In this document: positions 1 through 10,926 of the stretch, piece after piece | Layout: every line of letters begins with the position of its first letter | How positions within the stretch are numbered: the stretch's first letter is position 1 | Assembly: GCA_002007465.1 (NCBI GenBank) | Contig: LNAC01000231.1 | Location: forward strand, 1,459,384 to 1,523,383 | DNA length: 64,000 nt | Direction: 5' to 3' | Source of the DNA: Ailurus styani | Lineage: Eukaryota > Chordata > Mammalia > Carnivora > Ailuridae | Translations under genes and position numbers: made by a program | Notes under the pieces: generated by a model | Seen by the model: the letters and a program-made list of their open reading frames with translations, nothing else | What the model was told of the DNA's origin: nothing | Database searches by the model: none

Positions 1-42
1 GCCGAAGGCAGAAGCTTAACTGACTGAGCCACCCAGGCACCC
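1..42 (-). mobile_element. CAN-SINE, head end only (cut by window start)
   Basis: The plus strand shows the reverse complement of a CAN-SINE head: the antisense A-box region ending in CTGAGCCACCCAGGCACCC. The rest of the element lies before base 1. The bases CTTAACTGACTGAGCC match the older carnivore-wide type rather than the young TTTAACCCACTGAGCC type. Confidence 0.85.
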
Positions 43-783
43 TAGATGAAAGATTTTTTTTAAAAAGAAAAGAAAGGACTTGCTTACATCCTCTGCCCAT
101 TGTGTATTCCCGCTCACTCGTGAAAATGAAACTACTTTCATTACTGTATGCCATTAGTGAGTTTCTAGTTGCCAAAAGTAGTAGATTCTTTTCATTCTGC
201 CTACCAGATGTCTTTGGGAATATGACACTGTTTGACCATCCCTCCTCCAATTAACACTATCTGCCACTTAGCTTGATAACAATGCTCTTTTCTGGTGTTC
301 TTACTAATTGACTAACCTACCAACTTCTTTCTAACTGGTTAGAAGTTCTTATTAACTACTCAGTTTCTTGGATGACTCTTCTGTCTATACCTACTTCCAT
401 AATTGGCCCCTTTTCCGTCTTCATCCACGTGGCAACCTCATCTACAGCTCTCTCCTCAACTCTCAGTTTCATCAAGGGTTTCGCTCACATGCCTCCAGAA
501 AGGAGGGAGGTGGCCAAATGAATGGGGAATATATGCACATGCATACCCTGAGTGAAGAGTTGGATTCATGACCAAAAAGGTCAGCTACTCCTCCATTCCC
601 TTTGATATTTGCCATATGAAAATGCCAAGGACTATGCCCAGATCATCTGATTTATTAAGAAAAGCCACCCAGTCTCTTTTTAATGTAGTATAATATTAAA
701 TAGTAGCCCGTTCATTTATTTAATATAAGATGATAATGTAGGGGCCCAGGGCATGCTGTCCCAAGAAAAGCCAGTTTGACAAT
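43..783. other. Unique non-coding stretch
   Basis: AT-rich sequence with no repeat family, splice-flanked exon or convincing reading frame that I can recognise. The 67-codon plus frame at 368-571 is not protein-like. Confidence 0.5.
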
Positions 784-973
784 GATTTTGTTTGTTTGTT
801 TATTTTAGAGAGGGATTGGGGAGGAGCACAGAGAGAGGGAGAGAGAGAATTTTAAGCAGGCTCCATGCCTAGCCCAGAGCCCTACTTGGGGCTTAACCTC
901 ACAACCACGAGATCATCGCCTGAGCTGAAACTAAGAGTCAGATGCTTAACCAAGTGAGCCACACAGGCATCCC
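784..973 (-). mobile_element. CAN-SINE, older type, diverged
   Basis: Reverse copy running from a TTTG/TTTA-rich tail (antisense), through a GAGAGAGGGAGAGAGAG tract and AAGCAGGCTCCATGCC, to GTGAGCCACACAGGCATCCC at the head. Substitutions in the A-box copy and in the central region suggest an older insertion. No clear target duplication was found. Confidence 0.85.
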
Positions 974-1554
974 ATACATATGACTATTAAATTTGATTTT
1001 TCCTATTAATCTGTCTCATATCAGTTTGATTTTAAGTCTGGCTAGAAGGACAATAGGGCAGAAGTAGGTCTTCCGCCACAACAATATTAAATGGTAGCCC
1101 ATTCTTTTGTGGAAACCTACTTAGAAGGGGGGGAAAAAACACACATTCCTCAAGGTTGCTAATTTGCCACCTCTGGCATAAATAAATGACTCCTGAATTA
1201 ATATCATCTGTCCTGACCTCTATCCTTAGGACCAATATCAGGGCTCTAGCTATAAACTGGATATTTCCATTTTGTTATCACATAGACCCCTCAAATTCAA
1301 GGTCCTCAACACTGAACTGTGTGGAACGTGGCAAGTATAATTTCTATTATCTTCTCAAAACATGCTTTAGGATAAGCTCCAAAGTTTTATATCCAACTCC
1401 TTCATTTGCATGTTAATGATAAGGTTAAGCTAAAAGTCAAAACTCTGAATGACCTATAGGCAATTAAGCCATTTTAGTGTGTTGAACAATCTAAATATAA
1501 CAACAGTAATAGTAGGTACAATGCAAACAATAGTAGGCAGTTTCTACTATTTCT
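974..1554. other. Unique non-coding stretch
   Basis: No repeat or gene signature recognised. Short frames on both strands around 1032-1416 are typical of random AT-rich DNA. Confidence 0.45.
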
Positions 1555-1772
1555 ATTAATGTACTGGATATTGTGTTAAGAGTTTTACACGGATTAATTT
1601 AAAGAACCCTCACAACAACTGTAAGAGAAAAGTACTTTCATTATCTCCATTTTGTAAGTGACAAAACATAGATTCAAATAAGTTCCCAAAGTAATCTTAG
1701 TAGTAAATAGATGGTTTCAGTATCCAAATCCAGACATGATTGATCCAAAAGCCTTGTGAGCTTTATGCTCTA
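1555..1772 (-). mobile_element. MIR SINE (reverse)
   Basis: In reverse orientation the segment follows the MIR consensus. A TTTACACGGATTAATTT block precedes AACCCTCACAACAACTGTA, then a TATCTCCATTTTGTAAGTGA block, then the decayed AAGTTCCCAAAGTAATCTTA and the CTCTACTGCC end. These correspond to the 3' half, core and 5' part of MIR read backwards. It is heavily diverged, as expected for a pre-eutherian repeat. Confidence 0.7.
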
Positions 1773-2102
1773 CTGCCATTCCAACCTATACCAAATTGTG
1801 GTGGTTGAAGCTGAGGTTCAAAAAATTTTTTTAACAATTTCAGTGAGACACCTATCATAAAGAGTAAACTCTTTCTCCAGAAGGGTGCTGTGAAATCATG
1901 ACCTTTGGGTCAAGAGACATTGGTTACTCTCCATCAGTGGGAACATCAGCAACTATGGTGGGTCCTGCATCATTCTCTCCTTTTTTGGGTCTTGGAACCT
2001 CTCCTTTCCTCCTGAGGACTGCCTGTCTCCCATTCTGGAGTTTGTGGTTGGGTGGGTAATCAAAGAGCCACACCTATCCTTTCACACCACAGGACTGGGA
2101 CT
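1773..2102. other. Unique non-coding stretch
   Basis: Mixed-composition DNA without a recognised repeat or gene. Confidence 0.4.
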
Positions 2103-2480
2103 GTGTATTCATCTGCTAGAGCTGCCAGGACAAAGTACCAAAGACCTAGTGGCTTAAATAACAGAAATTTATTTTCTCATTGTTCTGAAGGCTGGAAGTC
2201 TAAGATCCATGTTTAGTAGGGTTGGTTTCTTTTGAGGCCTCCCTTCTAGGGCTGAAGATGGCCTTCTCCCTGTGTTTTCACATGGTCTTCCCCTCTGTAC
2301 ATGTGTGTGTCTAAATTTCCTCTTTTGGTAAGAATGTCAGTCATATTGGATTAGAGCCCACCTTAATGACTTTATTTTAACTTAATTACCTCCCTAAAGA
2401 AACTATTTCAAGCAATACAGTTACGTCCTGAGGGTCTAGGACAGATAAAGTTAGAACTTCACTATATGAATTTTATTGTA
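2103..2480 (-). mobile_element. MLT1-type MaLR LTR (reverse)
   Basis: Antisense MLT1 features in order: an ATTCATCTGCTAGAGCTGCC end, TGGCTTAAATAACAGAAATT, GGCTGGAAGTCTAAGATCCA, the TTCACATGGTCTTCCCCTCT block, TGGATTAGAGCCCACCTTAA, and a decayed 5' end with TTCACTATATGAATTTTATT. It is an ancient non-autonomous LTR retrotransposon, here a solo LTR, and it has no coding capacity. Confidence 0.75.
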
Positions 2481-3047
2481 ACTAGTGCTCGCCAATCAGT
2501 GTATCTGGTGCCCCTAAAGAGAGAGGCTGGTTCTGTGGGTACGCTTTTCAAGCAAGTTTAAGATTTGTCTTTTTGAGGAATGATAAGAATGTAGGAAAAG
2601 GAAGGTCTACTCTGAGATTCCTATTTCCAAAGATGATACAGGTTTGGAAGCTTCTCCATGATTAATTGCTGATGCAAAACTCTCCAGAGTCTCTGGGTGG
2701 GATTCCAGGAAGGAGGACAGAGCAGAGTGCCCGTTCAGCCCAAAAAAGGTACGTAGTTGGATCAAGATGTAAACCTAAGTTATAAATCACTGAAGTTTTG
2801 GGGTTGCTTGTTACTTGGATGACTTAGCTTATCCTGACTGAAATGAAATGTAAAAAGTGATAATAGCCTATTTTGACAAGGTGTGTTAAAACTGCACACT
2901 TTACATGCTTTTATGGGCAGGTACAATTGGGTAAACTTTTTGGTGTAAACTTTGGCAGGATGTCCTAAGAGGCTATTAAATTATTCATTTTTCCCTTGGT
3001 ACTCTATCCTAATATAAAAAGGAAAAAGGGAAGAGGTGTTAGCCCTT
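2481..3047. other. Unique non-coding stretch
   Basis: No recognised feature. The left target-duplication copy of the next SINE begins at 3048. Confidence 0.4.
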
Positions 3048-3062
3048 ATAACAAGTTTTATT

Positions 3063-3266
3063 GGGTGCCTGGGTGGCTCAGTGGGTTAAGCCTCTGCCTT
3101 CATCTCATGTCATGATCTCAGTGTCCTGGGATCGAGTCCCGAATCAGGCTCTCTGCTCTCTGCTCGGCAGGGAGCCTGCTTCCTCTTCTCTCTCTGCCTG
3201 AATCTCAGCCTACTTGTGATCTCTCTCTCTCTGTTAAATAAATAGATAAAATCTTTAAAAAAAAAA
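3063..3266 (+). mobile_element. CAN-SINE, young mustelid-like type, with perfect 15-bp TSD
   Basis: Full-length forward element from GGGTGCCTGGGTGGCTCAGT to an A-rich tail after AAATAGATAAAATCTTT. Flanking copies of ATAACAAGTTTTATT lie at 3048-3062 and 3267-3281 and are identical, so the insertion is fairly recent. There is a small CTCTCTG duplication near the middle (TCTCTGCTCTCTGCTCGGC). Confidence 0.95.
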
Positions 3267-3363
3267 ATAACAAGTTTTATTTTCCAGGAAGTTCCAAGCC
3301 AAATTTGTTTTAATAAATTTCCAGTGTATTGTAAGTTAAAAGTACCACTTTGAGTTGGACCAT

Positions 3364-3880
3364 GTGTTAGGGTTCTCCAGAGAAACAGAACCAATAGGAT
3401 ATAGATATTTATTTAGGAATTTATTATAGGAATTGGCTCATGTGATTTTGGAGACTAAGAGGTCCCACAATTTGCTACCTGCAAGTGGCAGAACCAAGAA
3501 AGCTGATAGTATAATTCCATCCAAGTTCAAAGGCCTGACAGTCTTGAGGCTGATAGTATAAGACCAGGTCTGGGTCCAAAGGCCTAAGAACCAGGAGTAC
3601 AGATGTCTGAGCACAGGAGCAAATGGATGTCTCAACTCAAGCCCAGAGAGTGCATTCACTCTTTTCCCCCCTTTATGTTTTATTTAGGGACTCAACAGGT
3701 TGAATGATGCTCACCCGCCTTGGTTAGGGTTATCTTCTTTATTCAAGTCTTCTGATCCAAATGCTAATCTCTTCCTTAGACCTGAGACACGCCCAGACCT
3801 GACACACGCCCAGAAAAAAATGTTTTACTCACCCTCTGGCATCTCTTGGCCCAGTCAGGTTAATACCTAAACCTAACCAC
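3364..3880 (-). mobile_element. MaLR/ERVL-like LTR (reverse), family uncertain
   Basis: Contains GGGTTCTCCAGAGAAACAGA at one end, then AATTTATTATAGGAATTGGC, repeated AAGGCCTGA/AAGGCCTAAGAACCAGGA motifs and, at the other end, GGCCCAGTCAGGTTAATAC. I recognise this as a common mammalian interspersed LTR that in sense orientation begins TGATGGTTAATTTTATGTGT. I cannot assign its library name with confidence. A 73-codon minus frame (3438-3659) is just this LTR read through. Confidence 0.65.
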
Positions 3881-4731
3881 CCAGGACACTGGATTATGAA
3901 TTCAGGTTTTACCTTTCATTGGCTGTTGTCATTTACCCTTATTATGCTTTGGTTTCCTCATCTTAAAAATGGGAGTTCCGGGGGACCTGGGTGGCTCAGT
4001 CAGTTGGCAAAGAGCTGACAACAATATTCCTCTTCTCCTGGCATAACAACTCAAGTAAAAGACAGAGGAAGAAGCTGCCTTGATTATATTTAACTACTTT
4101 TCCCGGAGTCACAAATCAGGTAAGTTTCTCCTTTCCCAGGAATAGGTAAACAAGAGAGATGGATAGAGACTGCAGGAACTACCCTGGCACAAGACAGATC
4201 TCCTCTAACATTTAACAGCTTTTATTCACTTATTTCATTATTTTTAAACAGATCAGCCAGAAATGGCACCCCTCTTGCCAAAGAACCAAAATCCATGTGA
4301 AAAATCTTACACCTCTCTTCTTAAGGACCCTCCTTAATAGCAACCATTTGGACCCTCCAAATAGCTCATTTGGGCATTCTCCAATGAACACTAAGGGATA
4401 GTTGACTTTATACCCAAGAAGGGTCTACAACAGGTCAGATTCACTGAATAAATTAGCTCCAAATCACACCATACCCTACTCATTTCTTAAGTTATCTCCT
4501 ATTTCAAGTTCTTTCCAGCCCAATTGTTCAACATAGATCTTCAGAAGTTCTGCAATAAAACTAAATGACAACATAAAGATGTTCCAATACTAATGCCAAC
4601 AAAGGAATATGCCAATTTAGATCTACCTCTCTTATGAAGTACCCTGGAAGAAATTAAAATTAAAAAATTAAATTTTCTTACAAGTGGGAGTCCAAAGAGT
4701 TAAAGTATGAAATCCAATTATCTTTCCTTGT
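3881..4731. other. Mostly unique, with a 32-bp SINE head fragment
   Basis: Positions about 3980-4011 carry a truncated forward CAN-SINE head (ACCTGGGTGGCTCAGTCAGT) with no body or tail. The remainder to 4731 shows no recognised repeat or gene. Confidence 0.5.
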
Positions 4732-4744
4732 AAGTTAATTTTTT

Positions 4745-4937
4745 TTTAAGATTCTAGTTATTTATTTGACACGCACATAGAGAGATTACAAGTAGGCAGA
4801 AAGGCAGGGAGAGAGAGAGGAGAAAGCAGGCTCCCCACCTAGCAGAGAGCCCGATTTGAGACTCTATCCCAGGATCCTGAGACCATAACCTGAGCCAAAG
4901 GCAGAGGCTTTAACCCACTGAGCCACCCAGGCACCCC
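4745..4937 (-). mobile_element. CAN-SINE, young type, with 13-bp TSD
   Basis: Complete reverse element ending in TTTAACCCACTGAGCCACCC plus AGGCACCCC. Identical 13-bp copies of AAGTTAATTTTTT flank it at 4732-4744 and 4938-4950. Internal drift (for example GATTTGAGACTCTATCCC in the B-box region) is modest. Confidence 0.92.
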
Positions 4938-5068
4938 AAGTTAATTTTTTAAAGAAACTAAAGTCCGTACTTACTTCTCTACAATTACTGCTGTCTTGGC
5001 AGAAACATCTTACTCAGACACTGGGATGGGTTTTAAGTTCTTTAGCAGCTGTAACCTGAGATCTCTTA

Positions 5069-5260
5069 TTACTGAAATCCATGTGGTCTCTCACTTACAT
5101 TGATAAATCCAGAGTTAACAGATGATTGCACAAGATAATCAGGGCTTGCACCCTTTAACAGTTTCACCTGTTTCTTAAATTGGTCTCTTTTCTCCTCTAT
5201 TTTATGTAGGTCTCTTATCATTTGGAGGCTTTCAGTGACTAATTTCTTCTCCATTTTCAT
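5069..5260 (-). pseudogene. Candidate decayed processed pseudogene or exon-like frame, parent unknown
   Basis: An ATG-started 63-codon frame on the minus strand has a protein-like composition. It is rich in K and E, with EEKRDQFKKQVKLLKGASPD in the middle, and could form a coiled coil. It ends at tandem stops. Just downstream on the minus strand, in another frame, RDLRLQLLKNLKPIP continues for a few codons, as expected after a frameshift. Upstream (5261-5560), short lysine- and tryptophan-rich stretches such as KIKWQGLESEIER can be read in shifting frames. I do not recognise the family. It could be a frameshifted retrocopy, a decayed exon, an unrecognised repeat, or chance. No poly-A tract is visible because a SINE occupies the 3' side. 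Confidence 0.25.
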
Positions 5261-6709
5261 GATCTCTCAATTTCACTCTCCAGGCCTTGCCATTTGATTT
5301 TCCAACCTCCTTTGTAGAAATCTGGGGTAACCACAGGAAGCCATTGAGTTCTTTATGTTCAAAACCATGCACAGTTTACCTTCACCATCCTCAAATGGAT
5401 AATCCCCCCAAAATAATAACAAACCCTGCCCTGAATGTAATCTTCGACCTACATTACCTTTAATATGGTTCCATTTGTCTGTCTTCCCCTACAGTCCCAA
5501 TTTTCTCATTTTTTGAGCATATTCCCACAGGACACAGGATTCTTCATGCGCAGTATTCACCAGTGATAGTTTTGTCAACTCTAAACTCATTCAGCAATTC
5601 TTTGAAGAGTTTACACGGCTCATGCCCTCTCAAATCTATTCAGATTTTCTGTAATCAGTTGGAATAGTTGCCCCATCTTCAAAGGATGGTTTACCAGTTG
5701 GTCTTCCTATACATATCACTGAAGTGATTGATGGGTAAGTAAATGGATCCCAAGACCATTCCTGCCTGGCAGCTGGGAATTGAGACAAGACACATCAGTC
5801 ATACAAGCCAGTCCCAAATCTGCTTAAACTTCCAGTTGTTCTCATTTCCTTCCTCAGAGGTCTAACCCAAATCAAGCCAGGGTCCTCATCACATTTCAAA
5901 GGAAGCGAGAAGTTTTAAAGTTTACCAATTTGAGCCTTGGGGCATTTAATTAGATTAACAGATGATATGCAACATGATGGAAAATACATCAGATAAAAAT
6001 GGTGTGGGCAGTTGGAGTTTTGTGTTGTGTTTTTTATTTGATTCAGTTAGGGGCACTCTTTATTTGCAAGATCCAAAGCCTTTAGACTTCAAGCATAATA
6101 AAAAGAAACTGGGATTTACTAGAGTAGTTTAATTTTTTTTCAGAAGTAAATATAGTAAATTGTCTCAACTTATTGAAATCTGGTGGTAGGCTCATTATAT
6201 TAGCATCTACATGTTTTTGACTATTTGAAATATTTCATGATAAAAACAGGAAGTTGTTTTTTTTTTTTAATTCCAAACTTGGGCCCAGTGAAGTACCAAG
6301 ATGTTAGGTTTTAAGATGCTAAAGGTCCCCTTTTCCCTCTCCAATTCAGAAACAGCTGAGAATACACAGAGAAATCAGATGAAGATTATGACATCATCTT
6401 TAGCATTTGTGAAATATCTTGGAGAACGCTGCTTTAGATCTTGAGCCAAGTGCCTTGCTAAACATGGTCCCTGAAATCAACTCATTCATGCAGCCCCGCC
6501 AAACCAAAGGGGATCGATCTAAGCACACCTCTCTGCAGGCATGCAGATCTGAAAATACAGGCACAAGCTACTAAAGTGAGTGGAAAGGGACATGAGACTT
6601 TCCTTAGGTACTTACTATAGTCTTTTTCTTGATCTGCAGTGATTTCATGAGTATATAAATATGTAAACAGCTATTAAGGTGTACACTTAAGATTTCTGTA
6701 TTTGCCATA
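5261..6709. other. Unique non-coding stretch beside the pseudogene candidate
   Basis: The first 300 bases may belong to the same decayed unit as 5069-5260. The rest, to 6709, shows no recognised repeat except short T and A runs, and has no usable reading frame. Confidence 0.4.
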
Positions 6710-7298
6710 TGTAATAGACTACTAGGGCTGCCATTACAAAATACCAGAGATGGGGTGGCTTAAACAATTGGGAATTATTTTCTTGCAGTTCTAGAGGCTG
6801 GAAGCCCAAAGTCAAGTTACCAACAATGTTCTCCTGAGGCCTGACTCCTTGGCTTGCAGAGAGCTGACTTCTCTGTGTGTCCTCACATGGCCTTCTCTTT
6901 GATCTCTTTTTTTTTAATTTTATTTATTTATTTATTTATTTATTTATTTGACAGAGAGAGAGAGAGAGATCACAAGTAGGCAGAGAGGCAGGCAGAGAGA
7001 GAGAAGGAAGCAGGCTCTCTGCCGAGTAGAGAGCCCGATGTGGGCCTCGATCCCAGGACCCTGAGATCATGACCTGAGCTGAAGGCAGAGGCTTTAACCC
7101 ACTGAGCCACCCAGGCGCCCTGATCTCTTGATCTTCTTATAAGGACACCAGTCCTATTGCAATAAGGCCCCTCCTTGGTGACTTCATTTTACCTTAATTA
7201 CCTTTTTAAAGGCCCCATCTCTAAATATAGTCACATTGGGGGTTAAGTCTTCAACATATTAATTTGGGGGAAGGAGCACACATTTCAATCCATTGCAC
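6710..7298 (-). mobile_element. MLT1-type LTR (reverse), split by a SINE
   Basis: Two halves of one antisense MLT1. The segment 6710-6899 has CTACTAGGGCTGCCATTACA, TGGGGTGGCTTAAACAATT and the TCACATGGCCTTCTC block. The segment 7130-7298 has CTTCTTATAAGGACACCAGT, the TAGTCACATTGGGGGTTAAG block and the antisense 5' end. The halves are continuous once the SINE at 6909-7120 and one TSD copy are ignored. Confidence 0.85.
6909..7120 (-). mobile_element. CAN-SINE, young type, inserted in MLT1
   Basis: Full-length reverse element with a long ATTT/TTTA antisense tail and a head ending ACCCAGGCGCCC. The 9-bp duplication TGATCTCTT is at 6900-6908 and 7121-7129. It post-dates the host MLT1. Confidence 0.93.
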
Positions 7299-7835
7299 CA
7301 TATATGGTATACTTCAATAGCAAAGTCTAAATTAAAAATAAATAAAAGAAGCAAATGTTCATACAATGAGAACACTTTAATAAGAATAGAGACTGAATTC
7401 ACTGTATGAGTTTAAGATGTCCTATCCTTTCTGAGAAATATATTGATAGGGAAAGAGTACAGGAGAACTGGAAACCTATGGAAGAAAAGGTAGCAGAGGG
7501 ACCATGGTGGGTTGGGAGGGATCTGGAAGCAAAGATTAGCTTTTACTGCTTTATAGGTAGAAGTTAGTTTAAGCGCCCTTGTCCTAGAACCAGCTGGTAT
7601 ACCCAGGTGCGGCCCATCAGCTGTCCACTTTGTGATGAGAGTGAGGGAAAACAAAGGGGGAATTGGGGCTGGCCCTAAAGGAGGCAGTTGGGGGACAGCA
7701 GCAGGAAGAAGGTGAGAGAGAAACCAACCAAGGTTGGGGGAGGGGAAAAGAGGGGGAGAGACTCGGGAGGGAGAAAAGAGAGAGAGAGACAGAATAGGGG
7801 TGAATAAATATAACTCCACAAGAAATAAAGATAAG
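7299..7835. other. Unique stretch with a purine-rich block
   Basis: The interval 7620-7800 is strongly purine-biased on the plus strand (GGGGGA, GAGAGA and AAGAGGGGGAGAGA runs), giving a Pro/Leu/Ser-rich open minus frame. No repeat family was recognised and there is no CpG island. Confidence 0.5.
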
Positions 7836-8078
7836 GCTTAATGTTTAAGTAAATGAACTCTGGAGGCTAACCCCCTTAGTTTCTGTCCCAGCTTAGTTAC
7901 TTAAGTGCTATGTGAACATCGAGAAATCACGAAATTTCTCCATGCCTCAGTTTCTTAATCTGTCATATGAAGTCAAGAATACTACCTACCCCATATGAAA
8001 ATCTGTAGAATCGAACGAAATAACGTATGTATAGCTTGGCATATGTTTAAGCAAGTACTCTAGAAACGTCTACTGTTA
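7836..8078 (+). mobile_element. MIR SINE (forward)
   Basis: Follows MIR order. GAACTCTGGAGGCTAAC corresponds to the 5' region, AGCTTAGTTACTTAAGTG and CTATGTGAACATCGAGAAAT to the core, and CATGCCTCAGTTTCTTAATC to the conserved MIR core block. TACTACCTACCCCATATG and the GCTTGGCATATG block then follow. Confidence 0.75.
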
Positions 8079-10218
8079 AAGACTTCCACCTGGGATCCAA
8101 AGTATAAGCGAAAGATGAGGACCTACCTGCCTCTGAAGACCTAGTGAACATGCCTGGCTTAAGAAATAGTCTGATCCCGTTTACACTCCCATGCTTGCTT
8201 CTCCTGCTGGGCCTAGATTTGTATAATTACAGCTGAACATCGAAAGCCTAGACAGATTGCTCTGTTTAGCTGAGCTGAGGTGGCTGGGAAGGGCACAGTA
8301 GTTCTCGTGTGATTTTGTTTAAGCCTGAGATGGCCCAGCATAGACCTAATTTCCCATCTAGGAAATAATGATATCCTGCCTTCTTATGATAAGGCTAAGT
8401 AAGAAGTCTGCAGTCCACAAATGTGATTTTTTCTACATGGGTTATCTTGCTTGCTTTTTTTTTTTTTTTTCATTGAAACAGCCCAAGAAAATCCAGCAAA
8501 GACCATTTTATTCCCCTCCACTGTGCTACAGACTAATAGATCACATGAACCCCTGAGGGGGATCCTTTCTGAAATGTGAGAGTGGAGATGTTTTGCTTAT
8601 TTTCTAGGTGGGTGCTTTTTTCCTTGCCAATGCCTATCTCCAGAGACCGCAAGACTGCGCAGTAACTGGGAGATGAAACACCACAGGTTATGTTTACCGT
8701 GTGTGTTTATTAAAAGGTGTTAACAGTTAATTGCAGAGCATCACCCACTTAGAGCTATATCAAATGGTATTATTACCTTGCTTCTGAGGAATGTTTCCTT
8801 GGCATAGATTTTTAATAGCTTCCGTGAAGAATATGGTCCTGTAGGAGATGCCAAATTTGTGGCTTCATCCAGTGCAATTCAGATGGCCGACAGGATGTGG
8901 TTCAACAGTTACGGGGCTTGCAGTGAGTCAGCTATGGAGACAAATGTTTCCATGGTGACCCTCCCAATTCATTCAGTATGAGGCCTCCGTACACCCATGA
9001 GGATTAATGACATGGCATTAACACTGATAATCATAATGAAGAGAGCTGTCTGAGAGTGGGGCAACCAAACCCTGACATTTGTGAGGAAATAGGATGAAGG
9101 AATTTAGCCAATGTGTAGAGGAAGAAAATATTGAACTACAGGGAAAGGAAATCCATTTCTTTTCTCTTTTATAGAACAGTTTTCCTGCCAGCAGAGACCC
9201 TGCTGCTGACAGACTTCTATAGTCTCCCCTCTGGGAATTCTCTTAGTATTACAATAAAATGGCGGTGGAAATAAATAACCCAAGAAGTGATTTACTAAAG
9301 GTCAATGGCACCAAGATGAGAGAATACAGAAGGGACACACACTTAAATTCTACTCAATTAACATGTTTTATTTGTTTAATTGTTTGTTTAAATAATTTTA
9401 AATGTTCTTAAGAAATCCTTTTAGGAAAACTCTTTTTACTAAGAGACTTATCTTTTCTTATAGCTTCATGGCACCACTTTTGTTCCTTTCAGGGAAAAAA
9501 CATTCTTTTCATATTGTGCTAATATAGCAATGTATTATTTTGGTGTACAGAGATGGAGGGCATTATACAAACTGATAAAGTGAAACATTAGGAGCCTACA
9601 CTCTAACTCAGATGCCAGCCTGGGTAAAATTATAGACAGAGAGATTATGCTTTCCCAGAGCAGGATGCAGATATCCACAGGCTCTCAGAGGACTGGGCTT
9701 TGTGATTTAGTTAGATGTTTGCATGGTTATCTCCATTATTAAATTTCAAGATTCCATAGAGCAGAAACTTCATCTTGTTCATGTTTGGCATTGCCAGCTC
9801 CACTCCCAAAACACACACAGAGACAAATATACAGAGGCGTGTGCATGAACACACACACACACACACAAATCTAGCATCCTTCTTTACACACCACATGACC
9901 ACATTTCTATTAAATAAATGGATTCAATCAGCCATGTAAAACCTCAGATGAAGCAATTAGGCACGTTGTATATGAAGTTCTAGAAATCCATAAAGTCAAA
10001 TTATAGTGGTTTTTAAAACTATGTAGCACTGTTTTGCTTCCTTAAATGTTTAGACAAGTGGATTTGACCCAAAGACAATAATGCCTAAAAGGCAGTAAAT
10101 GAAAAACACATGTGAAAAAAAACCAAGAGGCTCTCAAGGTAGCCCTAATTATTCAGATTGATTATATGATGTCTGCAGCATACTGATGACTGGACCTACT
10201 GTGGCATTTATTAATCCA
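8079..10218. other. Repeat-free 2.1-kb stretch, possible conserved non-coding block at 8640-9130
   Basis: No transposable element recognised apart from a short (AC)n at 9849-9868. The part at about 8640-9130 has higher complexity and GC than its surroundings. It includes TAAT-type motifs (ATTAATGACATGGCATTAAC, GATAATCATAATGAAGAG) and E-box-like and CCATGG words. It resembles mammalian conserved enhancers in texture, but this is an impression and no alignment was made. Confidence 0.3.
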
Positions 10219-10480
10219 TCAAATATTTATTGAGCACCTACTTTAATAGCTATTTGCTCTGTGCCAAGAACTATCTGAAGTTCCGAAGTGCTTTCTGCAT
10301 ATTAACTTATTTAATCTTCTCTAAGAGGTAAACACTCTTATTAAAATACCTATTTTTCAGGCAAGTAAGCTGAAGTACAAATAATTTAAGTAACTTGCCT
10401 AAATTCACACAGACAGCACGGGTGGAGTCATAAATTGAACCAAGCAACCTGGCTCCAGATCAAACTCTTAACCACCACTC
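10219..10480 (-). mobile_element. MIR SINE (reverse)
   Basis: Antisense MIR with the diagnostic series ATATTTATTGAGCACCTACT, CATATTAACTTATTTAATCT, AAGTAACTTGCCTAAATTCA, then CTGGCTCCAGATCAAACTCT and TAACCACCA. It is the best-preserved MIR in the window. Confidence 0.85.
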
Positions 10481-10551
10481 AAGACTGTCGACCCCTGAGC
10501 TAGAAACAGTAGTAAAAAATAATCGAGAAGTACGTACATTTTCTGCATTTA

Positions 10552-10754
10552 TTTATTTATTTTTTAAAGATTTTATTTATTTATTTCACAGAGGGAGAGA
10601 GATCACAAGGAGGCAGAGAGGCAGGCAGAGAGAGAGAGGGAAGCAGGCTCCCCGCTGAGCAGGGAGCCCGATGTGGGCCTCAATCCCAGGACCCTGAGAT
10701 CATGACCTGAGCCGAAAGCAAAGGCTTTAACCCACTGAGCCACCCAGGCGCCCC
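10552..10754 (-). mobile_element. CAN-SINE, young type, with perfect 14-bp TSD
   Basis: Full-length reverse copy ending TTTAACCCACTGAGCCACCC plus AGGCGCCCC. Identical ATTTTCTGCATTTA copies are at 10538-10551 and 10755-10768. Reading the minus strand gives an apparent 80-residue frame (10603-10845) that is only translated SINE. Confidence 0.95.
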
Positions 10755-10926
10755 ATTTTCTGCATTTAAAGCTTAACATCTCGAAGGAGAGACATGCTGA
10801 AAAGAACCAGCTACAACCTCTGGTGACAAGTGCTATAAGATCCAAGGAAGTACTCTCGGGCAGGGCATATGGAGTGGGAGGCTCATCATAATGAGGAAAA
10901 GATAAAGATAGTAGAGGAGGTGAATG

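Noticed and set aside
7412..7819. 135-codon open minus frame rich in Pro, Leu and Ser
   Set aside because: Starts with GTG rather than ATG. Its composition follows from the purine-rich plus strand, and no domain is visible.
10603..10845. 80-residue minus frame resembling other frames at 54475-54729 and 21676-21867
   Set aside because: All three are translations of CAN-SINE copies (shared WVAQWVK-like and RVLG-like strings), not a gene family.
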